A DNA stretch of 64,000 nt from Aquila chrysaetos chrysaetos (GCF_900496995.4 NC_044011.1:21422041-21486040), one strand, 5' to 3'; counted from the first letter of the stretch, positions 50,583-63,800 are shown. Notes: generated by a model from the letters alone, not told the origin. Translations and numbers: made by a program.

Positions 50583-50850
50583 GCGTGCACAAGCGGGGCG
50601 GTACCGCTTTTCTCTCCCCGAAAACATGCGGCCCCCCGGGAAAAAGCATCCATCGAGCCTACCGGCGGCATCCCTCCCGCAGCCCCCCCCCCCCCCCGGT
50701 TCCTCGCGTTGGGGTTCCGACCGCCCCCCCGGCTCGCCCTCCCGCTCGCCGAAGGGAGCCCCGTCCCTGGCGGGGAACAGCGGAGAGTTGGGAGCCGCTG
50801 CTAAGAAAGCAGGGAGAACCTGTTTCGAGCAGGGGGACTTTTCAAGGAAA

Positions 50851-53524
50851 GTCACTAAAAATTGGTAACCACACAGAGCCTTCGAAAGTGACGTTTTAAA
50901 GCCTGGTAAAGTTTATTTAAACTAATCCCTTCTCTCGACTTGCCAGATGAAGGTTTTAGCAGGAGACGGCAATAGATCACCTCGACTCTACGGGAAAAGC
51001 AAAAGCAGTTCTCCCGGACAGCCAGTCCTCTACCAGGCTCCTGCAGTGCCAGGCAACATAAGGGAATTAAAAACTATACTTTTATTCGGAGCTGCCTTAT
51101 AATCTTGACCCTTCTTTTAACATCATACATGTTAGGTCTCTCTCATCAGCACTAAGACTACCTTTCACCCATCGATATGAGATTAGCAATGCTATTCTTT
51201 ACTTTAAACAAAACCAGCCTCCCCCCTCTCCACAGGAACGGTATTAGAAAGAACCAGCTTGGGGGAAAATAGCACGCTTGACACCCGAAGCTTGTTTTTG
51301 GAAGACTTACCATAAAAAAAGTGGACCAGATCCTGACAAGGATTGCCAGTTCTGGTGGGCTCGCATGGAATTTAGCATAAGCACAGCATGCATTTCAGCA
51401 GTATGAAAAAGGCACAACTATTTTCTGTGAGATTTCTGCACAAAAATACTTCATTTCAGCCTCAGTTCAGTTCATAGACCTCACTAGACATACCCAGCTT
51501 CCAAAGCCAGCTATACTTCTTCCCAACCATTACACTGGAAACTCTTCCACAGCTCGGTGTTTGGGTGAGACCTGTAGGATCACAGGAAAGGGGTGCTGAT
51601 GCCAGCAGGTCCCAACAAGAGCAGGGCAGGCATTAGGGCTGCCAGGCCAGCAAGTATGCACGAAATGACAACGCTAATATGGAGGAGTGGCAGGGAAAAC
51701 ACATTGGACCCACAGCGCTGGGCTCTTGGTCTGAACCAAGAGAAGCCGTGTACGCCCAGGATTATTGCTGGGTGCAGCAAGGGGCTCTTGGTGGTCATGG
51801 GGATCAGTCGCACCAAAGGACATGTTACTAATTTCTTGGGTTACAACTAGCAGCAGAGCTGGTACAGGCAGGGAAAAGAGGCAGGGCAACGCTTATAAAA
51901 TGAAACAGAGGTACACATTAAGGTACGAGTGAAAATGTAAATTGGTAATGAGGGAAAGGAAACCATGGGTACCGTTGAAATTAAACAACAGAGGTAAACC
52001 ACAAGAGAAATAATATTCTCTAAGCAAAAACTAAAGGAACTTCTTTTTTTCAGCTTGTGGGGTAAACACGTGGATGGAGACAGAAGTGTTGTTTGGAAAT
52101 CTAACCTGCAGTCTGCTTCCAGAAGCCGGGAGCTGAGTGCAAGCCCACCTTGCACTTCAATGCCATCAGCTCTGCTTGTGCAGGGGGATAGCGGCCGCTG
52201 TAGACTCTGCCTGTGACTAATGCAGACAGAGCAGTGCTTCCTTCTACTTTTTCATGTGTTCCTGGATAAATATTCTTTCTTACGAGAGGCTGTCTCCAGC
52301 TTGCCTGCCTTTTATTTTTCAATCTTCAATTTCTTAATTTTTTTATCAAGCTACTGTTCTCACTCCCTCTTTCTTGCCTGGCATTTTCTCACCTTCCTTC
52401 CTTTCCCCATTCCCATTACAGAGCCTGATATTAATGCAAGAACAAGACTTGACTTTGTGAAGACCACTGTATACTCACCAGACTCAAAACTGCAGCCTCT
52501 CTTTTCCTCCTTCACCTCTTCTTCATCTTTACATAATCGATGGGAGGATTCTCCTGATATCTATCATTTTAAATTGGCTTTTTCCCTTTTGACTTTAAGT
52601 GTTCCCTAATTGTCTTCCACAACAGTTTATTTTCCCTTTTGTTCTCTCTCTGGTTCCTACCAAGGCAGTTGTATTTTCATCTTCTTTTTACATGCAAATC
52701 TTTAGTTTTAATAATATTTGAGTACTTACATTTCTATTGATTAAAAACTCCACTGATTGAAATATTAAAACACTGAAAAAACCCAAACAACCCAGGACTC
52801 TGTGTGTATGCCTCCTTTTAAAAGGTGAGAGTAATACCAATCTGAATTTCCCAGGTTATCTCAGTCACAAAAGCCATGGATGCAATCAGGACACTTGGAA
52901 GTTTAATCTTTGCTAACTCAGGGTGGGAGGAAAGCACAGACCGATACCCAGAAGTCTTCAGGCAAAATGACATGTCAGTTGTGGTCACCTCCCTGGTGTC
53001 ACGGGGTGCTCCACCTTGGGGGCCTTCACCCACTTCAGCAGCTGCACTGCAGCATAAAATGTAAACTCACAGTTAAGTGACATGAAATATTAAGGCATAT
53101 AAAGGTTGAAACTCGCATTTACACTTACTAGAGACCAGGTCTGGCTTCAAAACCCACTAAAGAACTGGTGCCAACGCATTTACACCAGCCTCCATTTGGA
53201 CTCATCCCAAGCCCCCACACAGCACAATTTAAAGGAATGTGTGGATCACTGAGACAGTATTTGCACATGGGAGAAAAAAACCCCACCTTCTGCCAAGTAA
53301 GTGCAGATAGAAAAAAATCTAATCGTGCTTTCTGGGAATGCTATAGTAATTGGGACTACACCTAAGTGTAACCTCTGGAAGAAACAATTTTGTCCCCTCA
53401 CCAGTGAAATTATGACTAGTGAAGTGAGTCTCTGACACTGCAGAGGATCAGGGTGCAAATCTGCATTGGGGGCTAAATGCTTCCGTGACTGAAACAGAAA
53501 AACAAGTGTATCAGAAGGATAAAA
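50851..53524. other. Intergenic, nothing recognised
   Basis: About 2.7 kb upstream of SLC35D3. No exon or transposon recognised. Confidence 0.55.
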
Positions 53525-54060
53525 ATTATAGAATAGTTCAGTTGGAAAGGACCTATGATGATCATCTAGTCCAATTGCTGGGCCACTTCAGGGCTGACTA
53601 AAAGTTAAAGCATGTTAATTAAGGGCATTGTCCAAACACCTCTAAAACACTGACAGGCCTGGGGCATCAACCACCTCTCTAGGAAGCCTGTTCCAGCATT
53701 TGACCACCCTCGGTAAAGAAATGCTTCCTGATGTCCAGTCTAAACCGCCCCTGGTGCAGCTTTGAGCCATTCCCATGTGTCCTATCGCTGGATCCCAGGG
53801 AGAAGAGATCAACACCTCCCTCTCCCCTTCCCCTCCTCAGGAAGCTGTAGGGAGCAACGAGGTCACCCCTCAGCCTCCTTTTCTCCAAACTAGACAAACC
53901 CAGAGCTCTTAGCCACTCCTCATAGGACATTCCTTCCAGCCCTCTCACCAGCTTTGGTGGTTGCCCTCCTCTGGACACATTCAAGGACCTTCACATCCTT
54001 CTTAAATTGTGAGGCCCAGGAATGCACACTGTACTCAGAGAGAGGCTGCACTAACACTGA
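53525..54060 (-). mobile_element. CR1 LINE 3' tail (reverse)
   Basis: Left end TATAGAATAGTTCAGTTGGA and CCTATGATGATCATCTAGTCC mark a CR1 3' terminus on the minus strand. It continues with GGGCATCAACCACCTCTCTA, CCTTTTCTCCAAACTAGACAA, GGTTGCCCTCCTCTGGACAC and TGAGGCCCAGGAATGCACAC. The wording differs from the 26008 copy, so it belongs to another CR1 subfamily. Right edge approximate. Confidence 0.88.
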
Positions 54061-57000
54061 ATTTGGGAACTCGAGCGTCCGCGTCCCAGGTACCATATCC
54101 TATCTCTTGGAACTCACCTGTGTTGCAAGGCCAGCTTCTCTTGCAACATGTCTCATGGCGCTCCTAATTTTAGTCTTGTCTATACACAGCAAGGGAGAGG
54201 GGGGCAGACGGTGCTGTCCCTTGCCAACCCCTTTTCTCAACATGTATTCAGGCCAGGCCCAGTACTAGTCTCCCACTGCCTCACCACCACTCCACACTCA
54301 GAAAAGATGAGTTCTCCTGCACTTCACTGGGAAGGAATTGGATAAAGCAACAGAGAGACATCATTTGAGGTAACACTGCAGTGAAGGTACTTCCCTCACA
54401 CTAGCTGTACTTGTGTCCAGAGACAGCAGTAGGTGCTCAGTTCCCAAGTTGACTCTTACAGATTTTTGTCCTGGCAGTAAGGCACAGCTCATAGTAATGA
54501 ATAGCTCTGTGGTTCCTTACAGTAATGAGATGATTATGATGACTTAACTCTAATACTTTGATGGAAATTATTCTCAGTTCTGCATTTCACCTAGGTACAA
54601 TAACATGACTGAGAAAAAAAAACACAACCAAAAAAATGGACACCAATTTGTTCCACAATTCCTAAGGGCATAATTTTTTAAAATGGTTTCTTGGATGAAA
54701 ATGGTAAAGATCTATATAAAATGTTTAATGCACAATTTGCTTTAATTAGGGTCTCATGCAACCATGAGGTATACAGGGGAAGTGTTGTGCAGAGTTGTAT
54801 CCATTCCCCATCACATGGCCCTGAGCACATTCAAAACTGAGCAGTACTACTGAAAGGCTTAACACACTGATGCCTATGCAGCAAAATTTGAGGCCAGCAC
54901 TGTACTTGGCTAGAAGAAAGAGATCACTTAATCACTGACATGTAGTCTGCACAAGCAGACACAAAGAATCATTTAAAATAACTTTCCTTTATCAAAATTC
55001 AGAGCTGATGGGACATACAGCTAGGCAAAGTGTGGTCTCTAAAAGTACGGAGGAAAAACGTGACTGTCACCCAGTATTCATACAAGACATAAACCATGAT
55101 TATGATACTCTACTTAAAAGATACTCCCAGTATCTTTCACTGCATTTACTTTTTGATCAACATTTCTTAATTGGGGAAGCAAATACAAGAGTGTAGCCAA
55201 AGATACTGTGTGCAATTAATTTAATAGCATTATAGAACAGCAAATCCACTCCTTTAGAATATGATTAATCAATATGTTTCTTGAATCAAGGAGAAACCTA
55301 TGGGCTCCCATAAAACAAAATCTTCCACAGGAACAAGTTTAAAAGTAGAACACATTACATCTTTCAGATTATTGTCATTAAAGGTCTGTTTCAGTAAACA
55401 AGAAAAAAGATCAGAAGCTAGTTTTATGGTCATAAAATAAAAAGTATTTCTTTAAAACAATTACAGCAAACATTCCCTGAGACTTAAGAATCAGCAACAA
55501 CTATTGCCAGACTGGTTTTTCTGTTACAGTGCAGAAATGTTACACGTTCTCTCCATTCAAAGATCATGCAGGAAGATTAAAGGCCACAGTTTTTATTTAC
55601 TATGTGCATCTTCCAGATGTGCTCATTTTTCAAGAGAATTAAATCCGGATGCAGCAACCCTCAGCACTGAAGCTAACCAGGACATGAAGGGAGAGAAGGC
55701 AGTTAAAAGGTTTAATGCACGGGTTGAGTGTGCACGTTCAGAATTCCTTCCCCACCCCGTGCTATGTTTTCTAAATTTCCCCTTCCAACTGTTAGGCTAG
55801 GGCTGCATTCTGGAATATCCTCCCCTCTACCTCCCCCCAGAAATACACATATAAAATACATACCCACCACCAAAATGTTCCACTCACTCAGACAAGTAAC
55901 TTGTAGTCTAAGCAGAAAACAGTGATAAAGCAGAAGAGTAGAGTAACTATTAAAGTTGAAATAATCAATTTTAATGCCTAAAATTAGATTTCATGGGCCA
56001 TGGTACTGCTGAAAGCTGTATGCAGCACAGCTTTATCGTTGCATCATTCCTCAGCACACAGAATTGAAGTGCAGTAAACATCTGGAATTTGGTGCAACAC
56101 TATCACAAAAAAAGAAAATCTACTTTTTGTTATTAATTCAGCTTGAGCAGATGGCATTCTGGGTCAGTTTGCACTGACTCAGAAAAAGATAAGATCCTAT
56201 CAGGATCCAAATTCTCATGTTGCAGAAGATGGTTTCTTTCTGTCTTGCCCTAACACCAAATCAATATATGCTTATCTCTCTGTGGCTACCTGCTAGTTCC
56301 CTGGCTCTTTCTCCAAGATAGCACAATCATTCTTTCCTTGCAACTTGCAGCTCTTAGGTCTGCTGAATTCTTTCTTTCATTTCTTCAAAGCATCCAACAG
56401 ATCTGGCAGTGTCTGCTATTGCTTGATATATGAGTGGTGCAACCCCGAAGTGTACAGCATTCATTAGCAGGAGACTAGGAAAACCCGACCAAAGATCTGC
56501 AAAGACCCTGACTTGTAAAGAGTCTTTTTATGATACAGATTGTTGATATGGGGTAACAGCAGAAGGGAGACAGCTTTAAGAAGGTTAAAAAAAAAAAAAA
56601 AAAAAAAAAGCGAGCAGGAAACCAGGGGAGAAGCCTAACACATACCAATGAGAACTGCAGGAGTATCACAGTTGGATCCTGAAAGAGTATTTAAAGGAGA
56701 CTAGAGAAGCACAAAAACTGAACATCTCTACTTGCCCCAGAAAAACTCAGATGAAAATACCAGCATGTGGGCTGAGGAGTGAAAGCGGGCATGTGAAGTA
56801 CTCAACATACCTATAAAACGTTGCGCATATTTTTTAAGTATAACAGCTTGGCCACACTGGATCTGCTATGCTTATGTCATGCAGTTAATCTGCATGTATG
56901 CAGGTTCAACTGGTCTGGACATCAGTTCTCACTTTGGTCAGGCTGTCAGAAACACTGAATATACGGCCACATTCCTTTTCTATCTCTTGGAAAAACTTTA

Positions 57001-57768
57001 AGTGAAAATAGAAGACAAGTCTGATAGAAGAGATGGTTGTCCTATCTCTAAATCTTGAGAACTGCGATCCAATTACTGTTGTATGTATTTCATTTTTTCC
57101 TAAGCGTTTTCTCTATCATCAGAGTATCTTTCTGCATGACTTCATCAACTGTTTTACTCAAGGAGATCTAACAGAAAAAATGTATGAAAATAATCTTTAC
57201 CATCTTTGTGAAGAGGCTATCAAAAAGGTCAAATGAATCAGCTGGCTATAAACTATGGCATTTACTGTCTATCAGGAGTATTCGTCATATTGAACAAGAA
57301 AATAATGCAATGTGAGTCACAGCAAAACATATAAATATAAAGGCATTCAAGTGGTACAAACCTCAGTTGACATTACAGTGAAAAGCCGCTTTTGTCTTGT
57401 CTTTTCTACAGTGACAATCTCTCAAAATACACTGCCAGTTACTTTTACTCTTTGTAAGGATCAAGAAGATTCAGGCCTCTGCTCTCGTCATTAGCCAGAC
57501 AGGTCACAATATTGTGTTGGTGATTCTACTCTGAAGACACCAGCTCATACCTGCTACAGCCACTCAGTAGCTGTTGAACGTTTTGCTGGCTCAAGTACTA
57601 CCTGTACTGTAAACCAAACCCTAAAATCTCCACATGCTTAAGCACACAACACTCCGTTCAAGCAGAGTTTTACTTAAAGAGACTAAGATTAGTCACTAAG
57701 ATTAGTGACACAGCTGACACTTCAGCACAAGTCTGGTTGTAGAGGAAGAAAGAGAGGTTCCTGGTGTG
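54061..57768. other. PEX7 3' UTR and SLC35D3-PEX7 spacer
   Basis: About 3.7 kb between a CR1 and the PEX7 stop. The part nearest 57768 must be PEX7 3' UTR; its end cannot be fixed. A possible polyadenylation hexamer on the minus strand lies at 55592-55597. An A23 run is at 56587-56609. No other gene or transposon recognised. Confidence 0.5.
56587..56609. repeat. A23 homopolymer
   Basis: Twenty-three A on the plus strand (T23 on the PEX7 strand). No retroposed copy is recognisable beside it. Confidence 0.95.
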
Positions 57769-57855
57769 TCAGATCTTCACTTTTTCTCTAACAGGAACTG
57801 CTAGACATGACGGAGTATAGATCTTGACTAGTTCGTCCCAAGCACAGTCCACCAC
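57769..57855 (-). CDS. PEX7: PEX7 last exon (C-terminus)
   Basis: 87-bp coding part of the terminal exon on the minus strand: acceptor TTTGCTTTGTAG ending at 57856, stop TGA at 57771-57769. It encodes 28 residues beginning VVDCAWDELVKIYTPSCL, which lines up with the end of human PEX7 (VADCSWDETIKIYDPACL), the closing strand of the WD-repeat propeller. The exon starts in phase 0 at the same residue as the human last exon. PEX7 is the cytosolic receptor that carries PTS2-tagged enzymes (such as thiolase and AGPS) to peroxisomes. After CLAVP the protein runs six or seven residues further (VREKVKI) than human. Its position beside SLC35D3, in the same orientation, agrees with conserved synteny. 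Too short for an ORF search. Confidence 0.88.
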   Translation of the reverse strand: MVDCAWDELVKIYTPSCLAVPVREKVKI

Positions 57856-60800
57856 CTACAAAGCAAACAAAATCTATTTAGATCCTTCATAAGTGTTATT
57901 TTTACAAAAACCAGATGGAACTTAGAAGAAAATAATGCATATTGTGGAGTTAATGCTGGTTGGTACTCTGATTTACAATTCTTCAGAATTATCTAATAAT
58001 GCGGTTAGTTTTGTTTTGTTTTTTAAAATGTTGTCTTAACTTTACTAAGATGCACAAAAATTAACAATCTCATATTTTTCATGGTCCCCATGAGGAAAGC
58101 AGGGAAATCTTTGGGTTTCAACTGATTGTTCTAAATAGGCTAAAGAACATAACTGAGAAAGAAATTAAGGAAGGACACACAAAAGTGGAGTCCTTGTGGT
58201 GTTTCTTCTCTATACAGGGTCTCAGGACCCTTTTACCATGATATCTAAACACTTCATGATCAAATGTGAACAACTTTCTTATACTTGCAGATATGGAAAA
58301 TTGTTAGACATTTTTCTAATGGAGACCTGAGGAATGGAAAAACAAAGAAGTTGACCAAAATGACACAGGAAGTTTCTTGAAGAATTAAGCCAGAACTTCA
58401 GTCTCACATTGATAAGCTACAAGATCACTGTATTGTCTTTTGTTGAGAAGAGAGATGTCTGTCTGCTGAGCATTGACAATTGGGGGTGGTGATGTTGCTC
58501 CAAGCACTACCTAGACCCCATTAGTCTGATGAGAAGTGATGCCACATGTGCCAATGGCATCTTATAAACACAGTGACTGGTTCCAATATAACTGAAACTT
58601 TTCTGAATTGCAAGTCTCAAGCTCTATTCTAGATGCAGGCATGAACCTAAAATCACAAAACCAGAAGGTTAACCTAATTCTATAGCATTAAAAAATTTTA
58701 ATAAATAACAAGATTCCACAGAAGACGACTATAGAATGCTTTAGGTTTGAAAATTATTTGCTAATGCACTTTAGAGTTTAACAAAGTGAAAGGGTTAACC
58801 ACACTGACAATTACTCAAGTAGATGACCTATAATACATATTCACAAAATACTGTGGGAGACAAAAACTAAGGCAAAGGGAAGAAGAAAGAGGAGGGCTAA
58901 AGAGAAAAAGCTGATGAGCACCACAAATATATGCCAGTAAATCTAGCTGAATCCATCTTGCATTATTTTTACAATGTCCTTTCCAGTTGGGATCACAAAG
59001 GATACAGTATTGGATCCTCTGCACAACAAGCTTCCTTCTGCTGCAGACTGCAATTCCTGTTCTCTTCTAGAGCCAGAATGAACAGCTGCACACTAAAAAT
59101 TTGGAAATCCAACTTCAATATTTGATTTCAGACTATAATTAGCCCATTTTGTGTTTACTATACTGCACTATTATTCATTTTTATTGCTTCCTTAGCTGGT
59201 TCTACTTAGTTATTTGAAGTGCTTTCCATATACATCTAAATGGATCAAAAAAAATCTCTTGACAATGTGTTGGTCTATTCATCCAACATAATAGAGCTTT
59301 GTGTAATATAATGTTCTGCTGCATTGCAGTCCCCCAAATCATACCAAAAAGAAAATTTGAGTCCTCCACTAAATGCTATGTAGAAACTGGCAGTCACAAA
59401 AAACACAGGTTTTTTAATATTCTCCACAGCTCTGGATCAGTATCTGTATTTCTATAGGCAACACTTTCTACTTTCATAAAGAAAGAGAGATAACATCTGG
59501 AAAAAATCCCATGGGAATTCCCACCTGTTATCAATGTAATTAGTATCCATGAAGTAGCCTCTGAACAAATATAGTTACAGAACCATTTAATCTACCAACA
59601 CTAAAAATAAACAGGGGATATTAAAAGGGAGTTTGAAAAGGATCACTTGCAGTAATTTGCCCAACTCATTGACTTAATGATAGCCCATGAAAGATGAAAA
59701 CATAACCAGCAAACAGAAGAAAAATAAAGCTACAGCAGATAACAGTGTATCAAGTTCTCCTGTGCAGCAGGAAGTCTATAATGGAATACTGATATCAGAA
59801 ACCTTGATGAAAATACACATGCGAAGAACAGCAAACAGGTATGTATGGGAAACTGGGACGCTACAGCATGGAACAACATTACAAAATGCAAGAGCATTTC
59901 CATTTCTCTGTAACACTTTCTCCAAAATACAGCCAAGACTGTAAGAGAAAGGGGACAACTGTAAGCTAACAGTGCAGCAGCCAGCATTAACTGATGGACA
60001 GCTGCTACAGGCCCCTTTGCAGTATCTCATATATTAGCACTGCCTCAAAAACAAATGACTAAAATGAGCCCTGGGATAGAGAGAAGTGCCTGTTCATGCA
60101 GCTACTGCCATCAGTTTACAAAATTTCTTCTTTTATTTTGCCTTTTTCCTTATGACCCATCTTATACAATGGTCTTATGACCATTGTATGCCTTTCCCCA
60201 GAAGAGGGGAACAGAGGATATTAAATATAAGTGCTTTAAAAGTATTTAGAACTGTGAGTTCTCATGTGACATATGAACATTTTTACTACATACTTTAAAG
60301 CACTTTTGCTATTATTTTTTTTTAAATAAACTAAATGCTACTTAATTTAAATATTAAAATAGCAGCAGGAATTCCATTGGAATGATCTAGAACACCACAG
60401 TAAATAAATACAGCATAAAAAAAGCTGCAAGTTCCTAGAGTTTATATTTTGATCAATAAGATGATGTTACTCATAGGCAGAGAAAATCCTCCTGTGGTAG
60501 GATAAAGGACAAAGGAAAATTGAAAACGGACTCACGCATTATTTGCATACCTGATAAAAGTCCGCGCCATTAGGAACAGCAAGGCTTTCTGTGAAAATGT
60601 CCACTGTCTCGTGGACAAATTTTACTCTCAGATTGAAACAAATCTCACCGATTTCAGTATTTAGAGCGTGCATGATTTACATCTTTTTCTGTTTAAGCTG
60701 ACATGCAAACAGAGTAGAAAACAGTTTATTTCAGTTGCAAAGAACTGTATAAATTATAATATCCTTATACTATTGAATATTTTGGACACCTGTATGCCAT

Positions 60801-63800
60801 GGAATTTTCATTATCATTTATGAATACTAAATTGCTCTTGTAACTATAGCATAAAATTCTACTGTAGCAACTTTTAACTATCAGAAATTGTGGGGAAAAC
60901 GAGAATAACTAGAGCTTAATTGTAAAACAAGAACATTCTACCTTACGCTGACTGGTAAATTACATCAAGAAATAGCATAAATAGAAAAAGCATTCTAAAC
61001 CTGGTAATTTTAATTATAACTAAAGCTATATGGGACAAAGGCAGTCTAACAAAATGACATTTACTACTTGTCTCCAATACTTTTATTTCAGTAGCAAAGT
61101 TGCAGTACTAGTATATATGCTAGGGGTACTGTACTGTTATTACTGCAGAATAAGCATCATGCCAAGTTATTTGCCAGTAGAGATTTAAGCAAGTCTATTT
61201 GAAGCACATAAAATGGGGATCACTCTATTTCCCTTCAAGTAAAGCCAAAAAGCAAGCAAGCAAATGAAAAACTGCAGTCATCACAGGAAGCTGATTGCTT
61301 GACTAGAAAATCATAGTTTAACTCAAATGAAACAGCTATCCTGTATTTTATTGAAGTGTTTATCCTTGTCCCAGAGTATAACAATGTTTCCCACCAATTG
61401 ATTTAATATTGACATCCATTCATTTATCAAAGCCAATTCCATTGACTCACTAACTGATTTACTCCTCTGACAGGCCCTCTGTTTCCTATTGATCACAATC
61501 ATCTTGCTTTGCAATAGACTTAGACCTTTTCCAGCACCCGAGGGCAATCCATTCAGTCTAGTGCAATTACCTGCATGATATTCTGCCTCTTTACTGTTCA
61601 GAAGCAAGAAAACAAGAGAAATCTCCCAAGTTAGTAGCTAACTTTTTTTCAATATTTGAAGGCGCAATAAATGCCCAAGTCCTAACCAAGATTAAATACA
61701 TCCAAAAGAACAAACTAAGAACTTTGAGTTCAGTATCCCCTTTATGAAAGGGTTTAATAAGAAGAAAGGACAGCCCTCTCTAGATTAGTATTTCTGGAAT
61801 TATCTTGGTGCCACTCAGCTTCCAGAGTGCTCATAATAAATCATAGGATAATACGCAAATGTGTCTGAGTGACCCATTTCTCTTCTCAGCTTTTCTCCAT
61901 CCCATCCCATTTTCAAATAAAACTAATAGGACCTGTCTTTTTTCTGTAGAAGAGACAGTGGAAAAAGTATTCAGTTCTTTGCTTCCATTAGTGTTGTGTT
62001 TCCCGTCCTCTTTTAGTATCTTACCTTCTGTGTCTTTTCATACAGAATTTAATGGTCTATTTATATCATCATTATGTATTTTTGAAGGGCCCTGAGCATC
62101 CTCTGTAAGCACGTGGGATGGAGATTACGTGGAAATAAAGCAAGCTATTAGGTTTGCTACTCATCAAAATTACTTTCACAGGTGATCATTAAAACTGGTT
62201 GGTTAAGTGCATAATGGATCACACATGAGTTTAAATGCATTCAGTACCTATTTTGTACTAGAAAATCCAAACCACTACTGTGGCCTTTTGCTTGGTCAAC
62301 AGTTGCCAGGGTGAACCGCACACGATGCCTACCTTCACACGAGAGTAAAAGCGATGGGAGTTTGTAAATTAAAACTTTTTATTTTCAATGTGCAATAACA
62401 CCAATAATTTTTTAATTTACTTTTGAAAAAAACCACACATTGATTTAATTATTATTTCCAGTAAAGACAAAATAAAACAAACCCTGGACCAGAAGTTCTT
62501 ATAAAGATCTAGGTTCAAACTATGATTATCAGAAACAGATGTTCCAAACATTGGTTAAGAAGCTATTTCTTCATTGAGGAGAGAAGAGATAAAAGACTTG
62601 AGGGGCATTATTTTTCAGATTGCAAAGATATGTCACAAAGAACTGATCTAAAAAACAGGGAGCTGTCTCAACATCTGTTTCATTGCTCTGACACGGGCAA
62701 CAGGAAGATGACTTGGTAGTCATGCTACACATTTCTAAATGCAAGTCTTCTGAGCGTGCATTTCATCAGTAAGACATAAAGGAAATTGAGATGCAGGCTG
62801 CAGGTAAGAGAGAAATCCTTGGCATCTCCACAGAATTTGTAGCAATTCCTCTGTACTCTACAGATCAGGGTAAAGACACCTCCCTAGTCTTTCAAGAACT
62901 GTTTTTAATTGGTAAAGTCAATCATAAGTTCTGTAGAAGATACACTGGAACTGCAAAAGGCCTTTCTGTGCTGATACTAGCTTTGGTGACCCCAAATGCA
63001 GTCAATTTACATGCAGTGTAACTGTGTTTTCTAATGACCCTATCCAATCTTCAAACTCATCCTTCAACTCAGAATTAAAGTAAGTTCCTTCCTTTTGGGA
63101 TATCATCACAGATAATCGTAAGCCAAACAATGTTTTTGGTAACAGCTGCAAAATCCTGTTGTCTTCCATTGAGTTTCACTAGTGCAATTCACTGGGACTT
63201 CTCAAACAGATTTATTGACCATGCAGAAAAGAAACAAAATCCACTACACTGACTAAAAGAGAAGGCTTACAGAAGTAGAAAATATTTGTAAGCCACCTAA
63301 TCAAATACAATGCACAAGCAACACATTTATTAAGAAACTGCTGCCTCCCACTTCTTCCCAGTACTTCAGAATCAAAATTAAAGTACATTGTACTCTCAGT
63401 ATGCTGACATCGCAGCTTTTACAGAATTGCAATGCCTGACAACAACCTTTCCAAACACCTTAGGATGAGACTTCTGCTGATAATGGCAAAGGGTGACCAT
63501 TATTCATGAATGGCTAGCTTTGACTTATGCAGTGAAAGTTTAACTTTAACAGTTTGGGAAAGACACATAATAAGCACCAGTAAGAAAAGTCACCTCCCTT
63601 TTGCCCCTCCAACTCTGTAAAAGAGTTCAAATTGGTTTAACATTTGCAGCTGGTTAAATCTGATCTTTCCATGCAAAAATCCACTCTGAAATGAAGTAAA
63701 AGAACAGATGCTGTAGGATCTTTTTATCTCAAAGGATCACTAACTACATAACTTTAGTAGCATCCTGGAGAAAGACCATAAGGAGAGATTAAAAAGAAGT

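Larger units (their letters stand above)
49350..50850 (-). promoter_or_regulatory. SLC35D3: CpG island over SLC35D3 exon 1 and promoter
   Basis: About 1.5 kb of extremely GC-rich, CpG-dense sequence spanning the first coding exon, the 5' leader and upstream DNA. It includes (CGG)10, C21 and C15 tracts. G+C falls abruptly beyond about 50850. No clear TATA box, consistent with a CpG-island promoter. The transcription start cannot be placed from sequence alone. Confidence 0.85.

Noticed and set aside
49219-50649. 476-codon minus-strand frame as one protein
   Set aside because: Only 49548-49983 is exon. The right part is GC-rich leader and the left part runs past the GTGAGTG donor into intron and minisatellite.
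61323-61607. 94-codon minus-strand frame as a PEX7 exon
   Set aside because: Right strand and place, but no WD-repeat resemblance and no convincing splice sites.
62309-62370. Possible short minus-strand exon ending SRVK before GTAGGC
   Set aside because: A faint likeness to the PEX7 RRVK region, but no acceptor in frame and too short to support.
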